A stretch of DNA of 64,000 nucleotides from Linanthus parryae (GCA_023055425.1 JALGPY010000002.1:137201927-137265926); one strand, 5' to 3'; numbered from the stretch's first letter, positions 11,609 to 24,300 are shown. The notes: generated by a model not told the origin, from the letters alone. Numbers and translations: made by a program.

Positions 11609-11860
11609 AGAGTAAAAGAAATTGTTTAGTCTTGTGAGGGGTTTTTATGTATTTTCTACTTCTTCAGGTGCCTTGTACTATTTTGTGTAACGGTCACTTA
11701 CCATAGTTAGGTAAGTGACCATGGTTAAGTTGTGAGTATATAAACTCACTTATCCTCTGTATTAGGGTTTATGGCCGATTGGCTTCTCTTCAGAATGAAT
11801 TGTATTCTTCGTTTCTATCTTCTGCAAATCAATCTTGCCAATCCCTAGCGGGTTTTTTCA
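11609..11860 (+). repeat. 5' LTR of copia C
   Basis: It is 252 bp and ends GGGTTTTTTCA directly before the primer site. The first base is A where the 3' LTR has T, so the canonical TG start is lost. It contains a perfect 11-bp inverted repeat (GGTCACTTACC / GGTAAGTGACC, 11692-11720) with a 7-base loop, shortly before a TATA box at 11737-11744. Confidence 0.92.
11737..11744 (+). promoter_or_regulatory. TATA box in 5' LTR of copia C
   Basis: TATATAAA lies 128 bases into the LTR and 17 bases after the hairpin. The same box is kept in the 3' LTR at 16823-16830, in spite of about 5% divergence. Confidence 0.7.
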
Positions 11861-11872
11861 TGGTATTAGAGC
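11861..11872 (+). other. Primer binding site of copia C
   Basis: TGGTATTAGAGC abuts the LTR end and matches the initiator-Met primer site TGGTATCAGAGC with one substitution. Confidence 0.88.
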
Positions 11873-11935
11873 TTGGTTGCTCTGATGCTACCTATTCCGA
11901 TTGATACTTGAATCACTCAGTCATCATCTCTCACC

Positions 11936-13362
11936 ATGAACAACTCAGTCTCTTCGGGGAATAAAAATCCCCTTTATCTTCTTTCCAGCATCAATAATCT
12001 CATGCCCTTCAAGTTGGATAATACCAACTTTGTAATCTAGAAACACTAGATTTCTTCTATTTTCGTACCCAGTCTCTGTTTGGATACCTCGACGGTTCAA
12101 TTCCATGTCCTCCTCAGTACCTGACGGCTGATAACGGTTCTGTTTCTCCGGCGCTAAATCCAGCCTTATCTGCATGGCAAGTTCAAGATCAAGCGATCCT
12201 GACTCTTCTCAACGCAACTTTGACCCAGGAAGCCCTAACTCTTGTTATTGGCCGTTCAACTTATCGAGAGGTATGGTTAGCCCTTGAACGCAGGCATGCC
12301 TCTCTGACTCGCTCTAATATTCTGCAACTGAAGACAGAATTGCAAACCCTAAAGAAAAATGGAGATTCTATTGATGTCTATATTCAGAAACTCAAATCTC
12401 TTAGAGACAAACCACATGCTGCTCTTGTTATAATTGATGATGAAGATATGCTTCTGTTTACCTTGAATGGTCTGCCTCCAGAATATAATTCTTTTCGTAC
12501 TACTCTCAGCATAACCCTTGGTTCTGGATCTATTTCTCTTGAGGAATTACATGGTCTTATTAAAACTCAAGAGAAAATGTTTGAAGCTCAGATAAGTGCT
12601 GGAAATGATATGAATACTACTGCCTTTACTGCTTCTTTGTCACCTGTGTCTAGTGGTCAGACTAGTCAAAACCCTAGTGCAAACTATAGTAACTCTATGG
12701 GGGGTTATAGAGGAGGAATTAATAGAGGTGGCAGAAATGGAGGAAGAGGTGGTGGACAGTCTAGAGGTAGAGGCTATCAAGGCTATAACAATTCAGGAAG
12801 AAACCAAGGTGGGTATAGATGTGGTAATAACAGAAATGGAAATGGTGGTAGAGGAAGGTCCAATGGGTCTAACAATGCTCCTGTAACATGCCAAATATGT
12901 GGGTATGACTATCATAGTGCTCTTGATTGCTGGCACAGAATGGACCATGCCTATCAGGGCAAGACACCACCTGAGAGTTTGACAGCAATGTCAGCTGTTA
13001 CAAACCAATCTCACTACCCTCTCCCATCCTGGCTCACTGATACTGGTGCTACTAATCACATGACCTCTGATTTGAGTCATCTCTCCCTGGTGGAACCTTA
13101 TAATGGTTATGATCAAGTATCTGTTGGGAGTGGTCAAACTCTACCCATAAATCATTCTGGTACTGCTCATATCACAACCTCTTCTCATGTGTTTAAGCTT
13201 TCTAATACTCTTCATGTTCCATCAATAGCAACAAATCTCCTATCTGTTCAGAAAATGTGTCTTGAACATAATTGTCAATTTGTGTTTAATGTTGATTCTT
13301 TTTATATTCAAGAGAATGCAGCAGGAACAATACTCTATCAAGGCAAGAGTGAAAATGGATGA
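11936..13362 (+). pseudogene. Copia C gag and protease (broken at the N-terminus)
   Basis: The start is taken at ATG 11936 (MNNSVSSGNKNPLYLL). A stop and a frameshift near 12040-12070 separate the first 35 or so residues from the long frame that is open from 12220 to 13362. That frame contains the gag helical region (TYREVWLALERRHASLTRSN, LKTELQTLKKNGDSI), a Gly/Arg/Asn-rich basic stretch, and a zinc knuckle CQICGYDYHSALDC (CX2CX4HX4C). The protease follows with catalytic Asp-Thr-Gly in WLTDTGATNHMTSD. The frame stops before integrase. Confidence 0.87.
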
Positions 13363-13468
13363 TATCCAATTCACTCCACTCAAAGAAATGTTTTTCTTTC
13401 TAATTTATCTTCTGAAAATGTCAATCATAGTTCTAATTTATGTAAGAAAGTGAGTAACTCTTTGTAGC

Positions 13469-14788
13469 ATTCTAGACTAGGACACCCCTCTGATGAAATT
13501 TTGAAGAAAGTTCATGTTAATTTAGATTCTAAATCCTGCTCTTCTATTTTGTGTGAATCTTGTCTGAAGGGTAAAATTACAAAGGCAACCTTTTCTGATG
13601 CTACTCCTCACACTACTCAACCTTTGCATTTACTTCATAGTGACTTGTGGGGACCTGCATCTATTAAGTCTTATCATGGATACAGATATTATGTTCTCTT
13701 TGTGGATGATTATTTAAGATTTAGCTGGATCTTTCCTCTTGTTAACAAGTCTGATCTTTACAATGTTTTTCCTATTTTCAAGAATCAAATTGAAAAGGTG
13801 CTGAATTGTTCTATTAGAATTTTAAGAAGTGATGGTGGCGAGTATGTTTCATATGTGTTTCAACAACTTTTATCTACAAATGGCATTACTCACCAAAAAT
13901 CATGTCCTTATACACCTCAACAAAATGGTCTTGCTGAAAGAAAACATAGACACATAGTTGAGACTGCTGTTACTCTTATGCGTCAAGCTTGTCTTCCAAA
14001 ATAATTTTGGTATCATGCTTTTCAAGCTGCTGTTTTTCTTATCACGAGAATGCCTACAAAAGTGTTGCAATTTAAATCACCTTTTGAGGTCTTGTTTGCA
14101 TACAAACCTGATTATACTTGGCTCAAAGTCTTCTGTTGTGCCTGTTATCCCTATTTGAAACACTACAACACCTCAAAACTTGACAGTAAAACTACTCAGT
14201 GTGTGTTTTTAGGATATGAACCAAATTACAAAGGATATATTTGTTTTGACAAAAATACCAAAAAATTTCATATCAGCAGACATGTAGTGTTTCATGAACC
14301 TGTGTTTCCTTTTTGCACCACTTCTCATGACTCATCAGCTGCTTCTACTCCTTGTGATCACTCACAGTGCTCTTCTGTGTTTCCTATTTCAGGGCATGAC
14401 ATTTATGATACCACATTAAATGCTGCTTCATCCTGTCCCATCTCTCCTGCATTTAATGATACTGCTGGTGTGCTAGATATACCTGAACCCACCATTGAGC
14501 TGCATCCTGCTGATCGGGACACCTCAACAACAGATACTGCTGACATGGAGCCTATCAGTCCAGGTAGGGCACCAGCTGTGGTTCCACCTGTGCTTCACCC
14601 CACACCAGTCAGAAATTCAATGCAAACTGGAAGTAAGTCTGGTATCTCAAATAGAAAGATATATCACACTGTGTTTAATGCAGCTTTAAATCCTGCATTT
14701 AAGGACAATGAATGTATTGATTGCACTACTTCTCTTGATGATCCAACTAGCTTTAGAGAGGCTAAAAACACTCTCAGTGGATTAATGC
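13469..14788 (+). pseudogene. Copia C integrase (broken)
   Basis: The pre-integrase region begins with LGHPSDEIL near 13480, preceded by an in-frame stop. The zinc-binding pair CESCLKGK lies at about 13554. The core is open at 13501-14004 with HSDLWGPA (first Asp), LRSDGGEY (second Asp; one residue shorter than the usual SDNGGE/SDRGGE pattern) and NGLAERKHR (Glu). A TAA after CLPK interrupts it; the C-terminal domain continues at 14050-14793. The tail is Ser/Pro/Thr-rich, as is usual between integrase and reverse transcriptase. Confidence 0.85.
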
Positions 14789-14789
14789 C

Positions 14790-15521
14790 ATGACTGAAGA
14801 GTTTGAGTCTCTCATACAACAAAATACATGGACACTTGTGCCCCCTCCTTTAAATGCAAACATTGTGGGTACCAAATGGGTTTACAAAACCAAATTTAAT
14901 CCAAATGGTACTGTTTCTAGATATAAGGCTAGATTAGTAGCCAACGGTTTTCATCAAACAGCCGATTTAGATTTTGAAGAAACTTTTAGTTCTGTGGTCA
15001 AACATGCAACATTTAGACTTATTCTTGCTCTAGCTGCCACTTTTGGGTGGAAACTTCAACAATTAGATGTCAAAAATGCCTTCCTACATGGAGTTTTAAA
15101 AGAAACTGTTTACATGAGTCAACCACAAGGTTTTGTGCACCCCAAATTCCCACATTATGTTTGCGAATTGCACAAGTCCATATATGGCCTTAAACAGGCA
15201 CCAAGAACTTGGTTTGAGAGTTTCACAACTCACATTTACTCTCTGGGATTTACAAATTCTGCTGCTGACACATCTCTTTTTCTCAAACATAATAATGGCA
15301 AGATCATCATCTTGTTACTCTATGTTGATGATATTATTGTTACTGGAAGTGATCCTGAATATATTGCAACTCTTGTTACTCAGCTTCCGTCAGTCTTTGA
15401 CATGAAAAATCTTGGTGAACTTACTAACTTTCTTGGTCTTCAAATACAGAGATCAGCTTCTGGTATTGTTGTACACCAATTTAAATACATCTCAGATCTT
15501 TTACATAAGTTCAATATGTGA
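14790..15521 (+). pseudogene. Copia C reverse transcriptase
   Basis: It is open for 243 codons in a frame different from the integrase tail that ends at 14793. Conserved landmarks are GTKWVYKTK, YKARLVANGFHQ, QQLDVKNAFLHG (first catalytic Asp), [11 protein letters not shown] and LLYVDDIIVTG, so the YVDD active site is intact. It ends at a TGA after HKFNM, where the family continues. The domain itself is nearly complete; the element is not. Confidence 0.9.
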
Positions 15522-16260
15522 TATTGCAAACCTAGTCCAACACCATTACCTGCTGGTACTAAATATCATGTTGCTTCTGGTGATATCTTTTCAAACCCTA
15601 CATTATTTAGACAATTGCTTGGTTCTCTTCAATATCTCACTTTTACCAGACCTGATATTAGTTTTGATGTTAATAACTTATGTCAATTTATGTATAAACC
15701 CACTGAACTTCATTGGATGGGGGCAAAAAGAATTCTTAGATATCTTCAAGGCACAAAAAATTATGGTTTTTTTATACTTCTAGATACCTCCCTGTTCATG
15801 CATTTAGTGATGCTGACTAGGATGTTTAACCAACAGATAGAAGAAGTACAACTGGTTTTGTGATCTTTCTTGGAAATAATCCTATTCATTGGGGTGCTAA
15901 GAAGCAACCTACTGTTTCTAGATCCTCAGCTGATGCTGAGTACAGAAGCCTAGCCACTACTGTTGCTGAAATTTGTTGGATTATAATGATTTTGTGTTTT
16001 CTCAAAGTCCCTATTCCTACAGCTCCATCTATTCAATGTGATAGCAAATCTTCCATTGCTATGTCTGCTAATCCTGTTATTCACTCTAAAACTAAACACA
16101 TTGACTTAGACTATCACTTTATTAGAGAAAAAGCTTTCTCAAACAGCTTACTGTGCATTTTATTTCTAGTGCAGATCAGGTAGCATACATTTTCACTAAA
16201 GGGCTGCTAGGTGATCACTTTGCACACTTAAGATATAAACTCATGGTGAAGCCTTTTCAG
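15522..16260 (+). pseudogene. Copia C RNase H (broken)
   Basis: Pieces are open at 15615-15863 (LGSLQYLTFTRPDISFDVN, KRILRYLQGT), 15860-16183 (SRSSADAEYRSLATTVAEI, QCDSKSSIAMSANPV, SKTKHIDLDYHFIREK) and from 16153 (ADQVAYIFTKGLLG). At least two frameshifts join them. The first catalytic Asp region (SDAD-type) is in the damaged joint near 15800. Confidence 0.85.
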
Positions 16261-16694
16261 CTTGAGGAAGGCCACTTTGCTGCTGCTGCAACTGTGACTT
16301 CAAGAAATTCCAAGCTCAAGACCATTCCAGAAAAATTGAGCCCCAAGATCACCTACATTGCCAAACTGCAAAGAGAGAACTCCAGTTTTTCCCAGAAGTC
16401 TCAAAGACCTCCCTCCAAACATTCTCATCTCCAGAACTCTCAGAAGAAAAAATGCCACACTCAGAGAGGTACAAGTGCCAATACTCACATTAATCCCTCC
16501 AGAAATGACATTTTTTTGAAATTTGGGTTCTTTGACACAAATGATGGTGTTGCTCCCAGCTGCAACACATATCTATCTGCTTCAAACATAGCTCTCCTTT
16601 ATTAACTTTTGGCACCTTCACTCCAACTTTTGTCAAAGGTTTAATTCACAACAAACAACAGTCATGAGCTGCCTATTGTTTGAGAGGGCATATT
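16261..16694 (+). other. Copia C pol tail, 3' untranslated region and polypurine tract
   Basis: The frame from 16153 runs on to 16605 with a low-similarity basic Ser/Lys-rich tail; I do not recognise a domain in it. The 3' end carries GAGAGGGCATAT at about 16683-16694, the polypurine tract immediately before the 3' LTR. Confidence 0.65.
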
Positions 16695-16946
16695 TGAGTA
16701 AAAGAAATTGTTTAGTCTTGTGAGGGGTTTTTGTGTATTTTCTGATTCTTCAGGTGCCTTGTACTATTTTGTGTAACGGTCACTTACCATAGTTAGGTAA
16801 GTGACCATGGTTAAGTTGTGAGTATATAAACTCACTAATCCTATGTATTAGGGTTTATGGCCGATTGGCTTCTTTTCAGAATGAATTGTCTTCTTCGTGT
16901 CTATCTTCTGCAAATCATTCTTGCCAAACCTTAGCGGGTTCTTTCA
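16695..16946 (+). repeat. 3' LTR of copia C
   Basis: It is 252 bp, begins TGAGTAAAAG and ends GGGTTCTTTCA. It keeps both arms of the 11-bp hairpin (16778-16788 and 16796-16806) and the TATATAAA box (16823-16830). It differs from the 5' LTR at about 13 positions. Confidence 0.92.
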
Positions 16947-19290
16947 ACCTACCCTCTGTCCCGTCGGAACAGCAGCAGAAACAAAAACAGTAGCGGCAGC
17001 GGCAACAGAGGCAGTGAGCCCCGCCGCCGCCACCCGCTGCTCCTTCACCCTCTCCGTTCACCACCGTTGCCTTCGTTGTCGCCACCCCTCTCTCCGGTTG
17101 TTCTGACCAAGAACCAGAAGCTCCTCCGCCACCTCCATTAAAGCCGACGAGAAGCTCGCAGCGAAATCAAACCGCCTCCGTACTCTACGTCTTCGACTCT
17201 TTTTCGACGAGGGTAACCTCTATTCCATCCCCAATTTATTTTCTACTCATCAAATAAAAGATTTTTATTAGTTTGAATGTAACTTGAAAATCATCCAGTT
17301 TGGTGTATACGCGGGTATACTGTGAATGTTTTCTAGAGGGGTCATTTTGTACAAACCATAACTGTAGGGGTTTATTGTTGCGTTTCAGAAATGTCTAATG
17401 CTTAGTTGGGGGAGACTCTTGTAGTTATGTAATCTTTATTTATTAATTAATGTAATTAGTAAACAAAAATTAGAGTATATATGTTTGCATTTTTTTTATA
17501 TTACATAACTAAAGAAAATGTGTTTTGTAAAATGAAAATAATATTTTCATAAAATAAAAGTAACTTACATTTTGATTATTACAATTAGTTTTCTTGAGAA
17601 CAAATGATGTACTAGTTATTTGATAAATGTCGGTTTAGTATTATTTAAAAAATAGTATGTTTTAAACTAATTATTTACTTGTTATTCTTTTATCAAAAAA
17701 ATAAAATAAAGTATTGTTTAACTTAAATATTAATCAAATGAAAACGTGCACTTTCAATAAATTAGTTAGCAAACAACTGGTTTCCTTATATATTAATTGG
17801 ATTTATAATTGCATGTTTTATCGAGAAATGAAATTAAGTCTTATTTATCCGATTAGAGCTGTCGCTTGCATATCAAACAGAACACGTGCATTGTTGTGCA
17901 TTTGTCGATTGAACTTGCTTGTAATTAGGACTATATGTGTTTGTTTGTAGAGCCTGTCTTTGAAGAACCAGGCGTTGTGTACGAGTAGTTGACTTGCTAG
18001 CACTCTACGGCTCTCACGGTGAGTAGCCTTCTTTCGTGTCAAAGAGTAATTTATGTTTGGTCTTAAAATATACCTATGAGTAACATGCTTAGTTTTGCGT
18101 GCCAAATTCTTTCATGTGATCTACCTGTATATTCGAAAACAACTGTCGTACTTTCTTATGAAATTTTCAAAACATGACGTACTTGCTTTTAAATCGTCAC
18201 TTTACCACTCATCTTCAAATTAAAAACAAAATGTTCAAATGTCACCAAGTCAACATTCATTAATAATGTAAAGTGAAAGTATCGCTAGTACCGAAACCAA
18301 TTGGGTCTGTGACAGTGCTATACGCCTACGTATCTTGTTATTAAGTTGGCTACGACCGTAATTATTTATTCGGTAGAATGAATTGACTACTTGTTGGAGT
18401 GTTGGACCTGCTTTAAGTTGGGGACTTCGTGCCTCGGCTCTTCACCTTGTTGGGGGAGTCCATAATTCTAGTACTACTCTTCTGACTTACAATCTTAAGG
18501 GGGTGTCGACACATAAGGTCTAGTAGCTGCTTGTATGATGACTAGCGGGACGGTTGGAATCGTCTTTAACGCTTGGTATAAAGGTTGGGTTATCATAACC
18601 CCCTACATGCCAGTATCATCTTTTTCACTTTACCTTGGTCTACCCTGGTTATTGCGACTTAACGGTATGACTTGTTTCATATTCACGTTTGGAAACATAT
18701 TAATATCTCGGTAAACGAATCGGCTACTCATAATAACTTTCAGTTTGGAAAGAGCAACTTCTGAGAACTCTAATAATCGTTACTTCTACTCGTACTTATA
18801 TTCTCAAAATAGTTCAAGTCTTTACTATACTGTTTATATTTATACTATGTTACTAGTCAAACTCTTTTAAACACAAAACCCTGTAACCTGTCTTAGCCAT
18901 TTCGTTTTACATGCTAAGATGTTTATTCACTCAGCTTTTACTGATACTCGAAAAAACTGTGTCCTTGTGTTTCTTTTAAACTATCCGCAGGTATATGATT
19001 GGTTGCTTGGGGTAACACGCTGGGATCAAGAATATGTTCTCTCATGCAAATAATAGAGCTTAGTAATTAACCAGAGAGACTTTTTGTTGTAAAACATCTT
19101 TTGTTAGACTTGGTGTCCAGTTTTGGAACCAGTCACAAATATTGTAAACTTTTATCGTAATTAATCAGTAGTTGAATGTTTCTTTTCACTTTCTTATCGT
19201 TACAACTCCTTACGAAAGGGTAAAATCCCATGTGCGGAGGGCACCCTCCCGGTCTCCAGCTCCTCTGGAAATCGGGGGTGTTACATTATA

Positions 19291-19753
19291 ACTTTGTGTC
19301 TAACCATCGATTCTAACCAGGATACAGCTGTGTGGTTTAGTCATGGAACCTGAGGCTAGACTGGAAAATATCGAGAGTTTACTCATCACTTTAGGTCAGA
19401 TTAGCCAGGAACACGGAAATAGAGTTTCAGATGTGGCCAACAAGATGGTTCAGAGGAAACTAGACTACTTTGTGGGGACTGAGGGACCTACCGAACTGGA
19501 GAATTGGATTAGAAAATTTGAGAAGATCTTTGAGGCGGTTAAGTGCCCTAATGAATAAAAAGTAGATGCAGCGGTTTATTACCTGAAGGGAAGAGCCGAT
19601 GATTGGTGGTCTGCAAACAAAGAGGTGTCAGGGGGTCAGGAGGGTTTTGTATGGGAAAAGTTCAAGGAAGCACTGAGGGATCGATTTTATCCTGAACATG
19701 TGAAGCTTCAGAAATACGAAGAATTTTTGGCTTTGCAGCAAGAAGGAATGACC
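19291..19753 (+). pseudogene. Gypsy A gag, N-terminal part (interrupted by copia E)
   Basis: The start at 19343 (MEPEARLENIESLL) follows a short leader piece. The frame reads to a TAA at 19556-19558 and continues past it in the same frame with VDAAVYYLKGRADDWW and FKEALRDRFYPEHVKLQKYE, the classic retrotransposon gag (RETROTRANS_GAG-type) helical region of gypsy elements. At 19753 copia E is inserted after the codons for QQEGMT; the target TGACC is repeated at 27854. The remaining gag continues at 27859. Confidence 0.88.
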
Positions 19754-21317
19754 TGTAGGGTTTTGATTCATGGATTGCACAACGGAAGCATAAACAAACA
19801 TAAAACCATGCAAAACCCTCCAAGGATCACAAGTCAAGAGACATAATGATGGTAAGGGTTAGAAATCATAGACACACCTTTGGGTTCTCCTTGATGACTT
19901 CGAACGCGAATAGTGTCACGTCTCTACGGTTGATCCACGCCTAGAGGTGAGATCTAGACCCTCCAAATCCATTGTGCTAGCTAGGAAGAATGGAGGAGGA
20001 AGAAGGAATCGCCAACAATGGAGTGCCAAGAGGTGGGGCGGCTCCCTTTTGGCCGACGGGTAGGGGGGCGGCGGTCCCAAGGGGTTTCGGCCCTCTATGG
20101 GACTTGCTCTCTCCTTGCTTTGTTCTCTCCTACTCTATCATATAGATGGGTGGGTGTGTAGAGAGAAAAATAAGCTAGGAGTGTTCTTTATATAGTCCAA
20201 CAACTCCTTGTCCTACTACATAAAGAACCCCTCATAATCCTACTCATGTTCGGATTAGTCCCTTTTGCAAAAATAGTCCTTATCATGTCAATACATGGAT
20301 TAGTTCTATTTTGCAAATTAATCCTAATCATGTCCCTACATGAATTAGGCCACCTTGGCAAATCCTAATCATGTCTATACATGGATTAGTCCAACTTGCA
20401 TATTAGTCCTACTAAGTTAGCAAGTTGTTGCGATTTGATCCTTCTAATTAATTAATCATATTAATTAATTATTTCCCAAGTCTAGTTCACCCCTATATGG
20501 CGTGTGACCCCATAGGTTCTATTTAGTTGGTAGTAACAATTTACTAATATGGAGCGGCCTCTAGCAAGACATCCATTCTAGCCAACAAATAGAATAGTCA
20601 TCATGACAAACCTTGTGCAAGTAATTGTCTCATCCCTTTGTCACAATATCCGGATTGGACACGAGACATACAAGTCACACTCGTATATCCAATCCATAGT
20701 TTCTCGATCCTGGGAATAGCCTTATTCGTGCAAATAACATCAATATCCTATATTGATTTATTTGAGTCTGGCCAGACATTTTATAAGCACTATCCCTCGA
20801 GTGGCCTAGGATATTTACTCCCGTTATGTGGGAGGGACAAATTCTATCTACGTCCACTACGATCTCTAAGCTTGCTTCTTATTGTATCCAGTACACGCCT
20901 TTATAACTACCCAGTTACGGTGTAGCGTTTAACGCTACCAAGATCACAATAATCCACAACTAGAATATCTAGTGACTTCAAGTCTAAGGATGACAATACC
21001 ATTGCACCGCGAGAAGCGCTTGTGACTTAACATAACATGAATGTAGCCTTCTCGGAGATGGGTCAATCCAGTATGCCATTACTCCTAATGCATACCCATG
21101 TGTTGGATCATGATATCTCCATATCAATCCAACCCCATACTAGTCTATAGATGATTGTCCCATTAATCATTATAATTGACTAGGGATATTTAAGAATATA
21201 ACAATTATATTCTAAGGACTTCATTCATGTTAACATATCTCCATATCGATAACATAATGAATCGTAAATCCATAAATGTCACAATTAATTGATTGCCTCT
21301 AGGGCACAATTCCAACA
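19754..21317 (-). repeat. 3' LTR of copia E
   Basis: It is 1564 bp. On the + strand it starts TGTAGGGTTTTG and ends ATTCCAACA; on the element strand it is TGTTGGAAT to CAAAACCCTACA. It differs from the right LTR at two visible sites (in the blocks at about 20247 and 20459). A TATA-like sequence (TATATAAAG on the - strand) is at about 20186-20194. Confidence 0.95.
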
Positions 21318-21332
21318 GTCTCCCACTTGCAC
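21318..21332 (-). other. Polypurine tract of copia E
   Basis: On the element strand it reads GTGCAAGTGGGAGAC immediately before the LTR. It is identical to the tract of copia I (59092-59106), although the adjacent RNase H sequence is badly decayed. Confidence 0.85.
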
Positions 21333-24300
21333 TAGAGTCAATCTCCTGCATCATATGCCTATTGGTCTAGCGCGGCCCTCCATGCTTCCGCTGCGTAGGG
21401 GCGAGACATCTGTTGGTACCTTTGCAAATATTCACATCTCCTCCATCAACAATTTGATTGAGATTGAATATTCTGAATAAATGCATCTTATGCATTAATT
21501 TACTCAGTCCTCTATTTTAGAATCAGTGACTGAATCTTGCCTGGAACCTTTCCAGCTCACAGTCGCTCCCACTAAGGCAAAACTCGAAACTTGACTTATA
21601 ATCTGAAATCTTCTTTGTCAGATTTGAAGTTCGCATCACTGTAACCCCTTACAGCAAACTCTTCATATTATCTATTTATCAAAAATTCATCTTTAGTGCT
21701 TCTCAAGTACTAAAGGATAATCTTGATAATTAATCCCGTGACTCTCACCCGGATATGACTGGTATCTTTGTGTCATGCCATATGACACGTCTGGCCTAGT
21801 ACATCTCATGGCGTATCTCGTGAATCTAATTCATACGGTCCATTCCCAATATAATTGGTAAGACAATTAGCCTTCCAAAGACTAATTCCATGTGACATGG
21901 GTAAGAATCAATATTCTTTTCACGTTGAACCATTTCAACTCCTTTGTCAATTTATGTACTACGACCTAAGCTACACAACCATCTTGATCTACCTCAATAG
22001 ATCTTCACAAGTTGCTTCGCTTAGGTCTACCATTAGAAAGTCAACTCCCTAGTCAATCTACGTAAGACTGCCAAGTAGGGGCAACATTCCCAATGATTAA
22101 GTATGTCTCCACATACAAGACCAGAAACATAACTGTGCTCCCACTAACCTTCTTGTAAACACAAGTCTCATCTTCAATTTTGATGGAACCAAACTCCTTT
22201 GATTACATCATCCATTTGAAGAGTCCAACTCATAGAAGCTTGATCCAATCTATAAATAGATTGCTACAAGCAAGATGCGAATGGATTTAAGCATCACAAT
22301 TGGGGAAAGATTTCGTCATAGTCTATACTATGAACTCACATGAAATCCCTTTCCTACCAATTTTCCCTTAAAGGTAATCGTATTACCATCCATGTTGGTT
22401 TCCTCATAACCCACTTGCACCCTATGGGTCCTACCCTTCAGGTGGTTCCACAAAAGTCTATACTTTGTTGGTTTTTATGGATTCCATATCGTATCTCATG
22501 GCTCCAAGCCATGTCCGAGAGTATGGCCACATGTGTTATTTGAGTAGGTTGCTCCACAACACCTTGTGATCCTGCTCATGTTCCATCAAGAGGATCAATG
22601 TTCTATTGTGGTTCTTGAACTCCTTCAAGTTCTACTGTCCTCCCACTGTTTCTTTTAGAGACAATCTCTAACTAGAAACACTGTGGTTCGAGAAACAAAC
22701 ATTTTGTTCTCGATTAGGTTGTAGAAATAATATCCTTTTCAGGATATCCCACAAAACATTTATCCGACTTGGGTCCAAGTTTATTTGTAAACTCTTTTAC
22801 ATAAACCTCATAAGCCCAAATATTTATGAATGACATACTAGGACACTTCCTAGTCCATATCTCATATGGCGTTATTCATAATCCGTTTTTGATGGAACAA
22901 GGTTAAGGGCGAAATTTGCTGTAATTAGAACATAGCCCCAAAAGTAAACTGGAAGTTCTGTTTGACTCATCTTGGACCGAACCGTGTCCCACAAGGTCCG
23001 AAATCTCCTCTTAGACACGCCAAAATCATGTGGCGTGCTAGGTGGAGCGAGTTTTGGATCATATCCAACACTCCCATAGATTCTTGTCAAACTCTTGGTT
23101 CAAGTACTCTCCTCTATGATCCAATCGTAGAGCCCTAATACTTTTGCCAAGCTGGTTCTCTACTTCATTCCTGAATACTTTGAACAATTCAAAGGATTCT
23201 GATTTGTTTCTTCCTAAGATACACAAATCCATATTTCTCTGATCCCATCAGTAAATATGATGAAGTACTGAAAACCATCTTTAGCATTTTTGTTCAGCGG
23301 CCTTCATACATCAATATGTATGATTCCTAAAAGATCATATCTTTGCCCAATAAGTCTCACATGTCTCATATGATTCAATAATCAAATGAGTTCCAGAAAT
23401 CCATCCTCATGGGGTTCTAGATATGTATCTCTTATTTATGAGGCCTAAACGATAATGCTAAAGATAAGTGAAGTTCATATCATTATATGAAAACCTCTAG
23501 GTATTAATGTTATAGATGAAATTATCATGATCATGGATATAGAATCCACTTAGACAAAATTGCATTACAATAATGCATATCATAATAAATGGAACAACAT
23601 TTGTCCTTTTATTATGATAAGGAGTTTTCTTGTCCAAACAAGAAACTATGATAATGGTCCTACTCATAGTAGGGACATTATCGCTTTTGTCTAATTCATG
23701 AACAATTTCTTAAAGGTAGAAATAATTCCCTACGGCCTTTTAGCAACCCTTTGCTTCATAGCCCCACGTGTAGGATTATTTCTTCCTTATCCAATTGTCT
23801 TCGTCTCTTTGAGATCCTCCACATTTCTATAAATGTGAGATCCTCATATAGTATCATATACTAATGATAATGAGATAGACACATTGATTTCTATAACAAA
23901 ATACCTATATTGGAATTCATAATTCCTTTATTATTTACTTCCAGGTACTTTGGGTAGTTTCTCTTCCTCTACACCATCTATGGAACTCTAAGGCAACTTG
24001 GTTTTAGCAACAGGCTTGCTTTATACCCATGGGGTCGGCGCAAACCATTTGCCCTTACCCATGCTGTTAACTATTAACAGCTTTGCCCATGCCCATTATT
24101 AGTGTTTTGTTTTAGTGATTTTTCAATCATATTGAGTAAATCAACTTTTAAAACAAAACTATAATTGCATCCAATGCAATTCTTGGTCCACTTGGGTGAA
24201 TAACCTTTTATTCTTTATCTATCTCATAGATAATGCATATTTACTAATGTTTCAATCATATTGAATTAGTATATTTGCATAACCCAAAGTGGAGCATTAC

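Larger units (their letters stand above)
11609..16946 (+). mobile_element. Copia C: Ty1/copia retrotransposon (Retrofit/Ale-like), inactive
   Basis: The element is 5338 bp, with 252-bp LTRs at both ends, an initiator-Met-type primer site after the first and a purine tract before the second. The order gag, protease, integrase, reverse transcriptase, RNase H is that of copia. Short LTRs, compact size and the gag style suggest the Retrofit/Ale group; this is an inference. The two LTRs differ at about 13 positions by eye (about 5%), so insertion is not recent. I see no clean 5-bp target duplication (CTATT on the left, ACCTA on the right). Frameshifts and stops in every domain make it inactive. 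Confidence 0.88.
10456..19285 (+). mobile_element. Solo LTR-B of a second gypsy family (interrupted by copia C)
   Basis: It begins TGTAGCAACCCGTATTT and ends GGGGGTGTTACA, and is flanked by perfect TTATA duplications (10451-10455 and 19286-19290). Removing copia C leaves 3492 bp with no primer site, coding region or second LTR, which fits a solo LTR left by recombination between two LTRs. It has the same terminal style as the gypsy A LTRs but a different body. A pyrimidine- and CAC-rich stretch near 11150-11600 yields low-complexity frames that are not genes. The right part (16947-19285) has no recognisable gene. Confidence 0.83.

Noticed and set aside
11314..11629. Two overlapping frames of 69-98 codons rich in Pro, Thr, Asn and His
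   Set aside because: They lie in the pyrimidine/CAC-rich part of solo LTR-B. The composition explains the lack of stops, and no domain is visible.
9445..19285. Reading the segment from 10456 to 19285 as the 5' LTR of gypsy A
   Set aside because: It has its own TTATA duplication on both sides, and the 3' LTR after the gypsy A purine tract matches 6501-9444, not this LTR.
20638..20925. 95-codon frame found identically at 27174-27461 and nearly so at 58411-58698
   Set aside because: These are equivalent positions in the LTRs of copia E and copia I; conservation is due to LTR identity, and the frame is on the strand opposite to the element.
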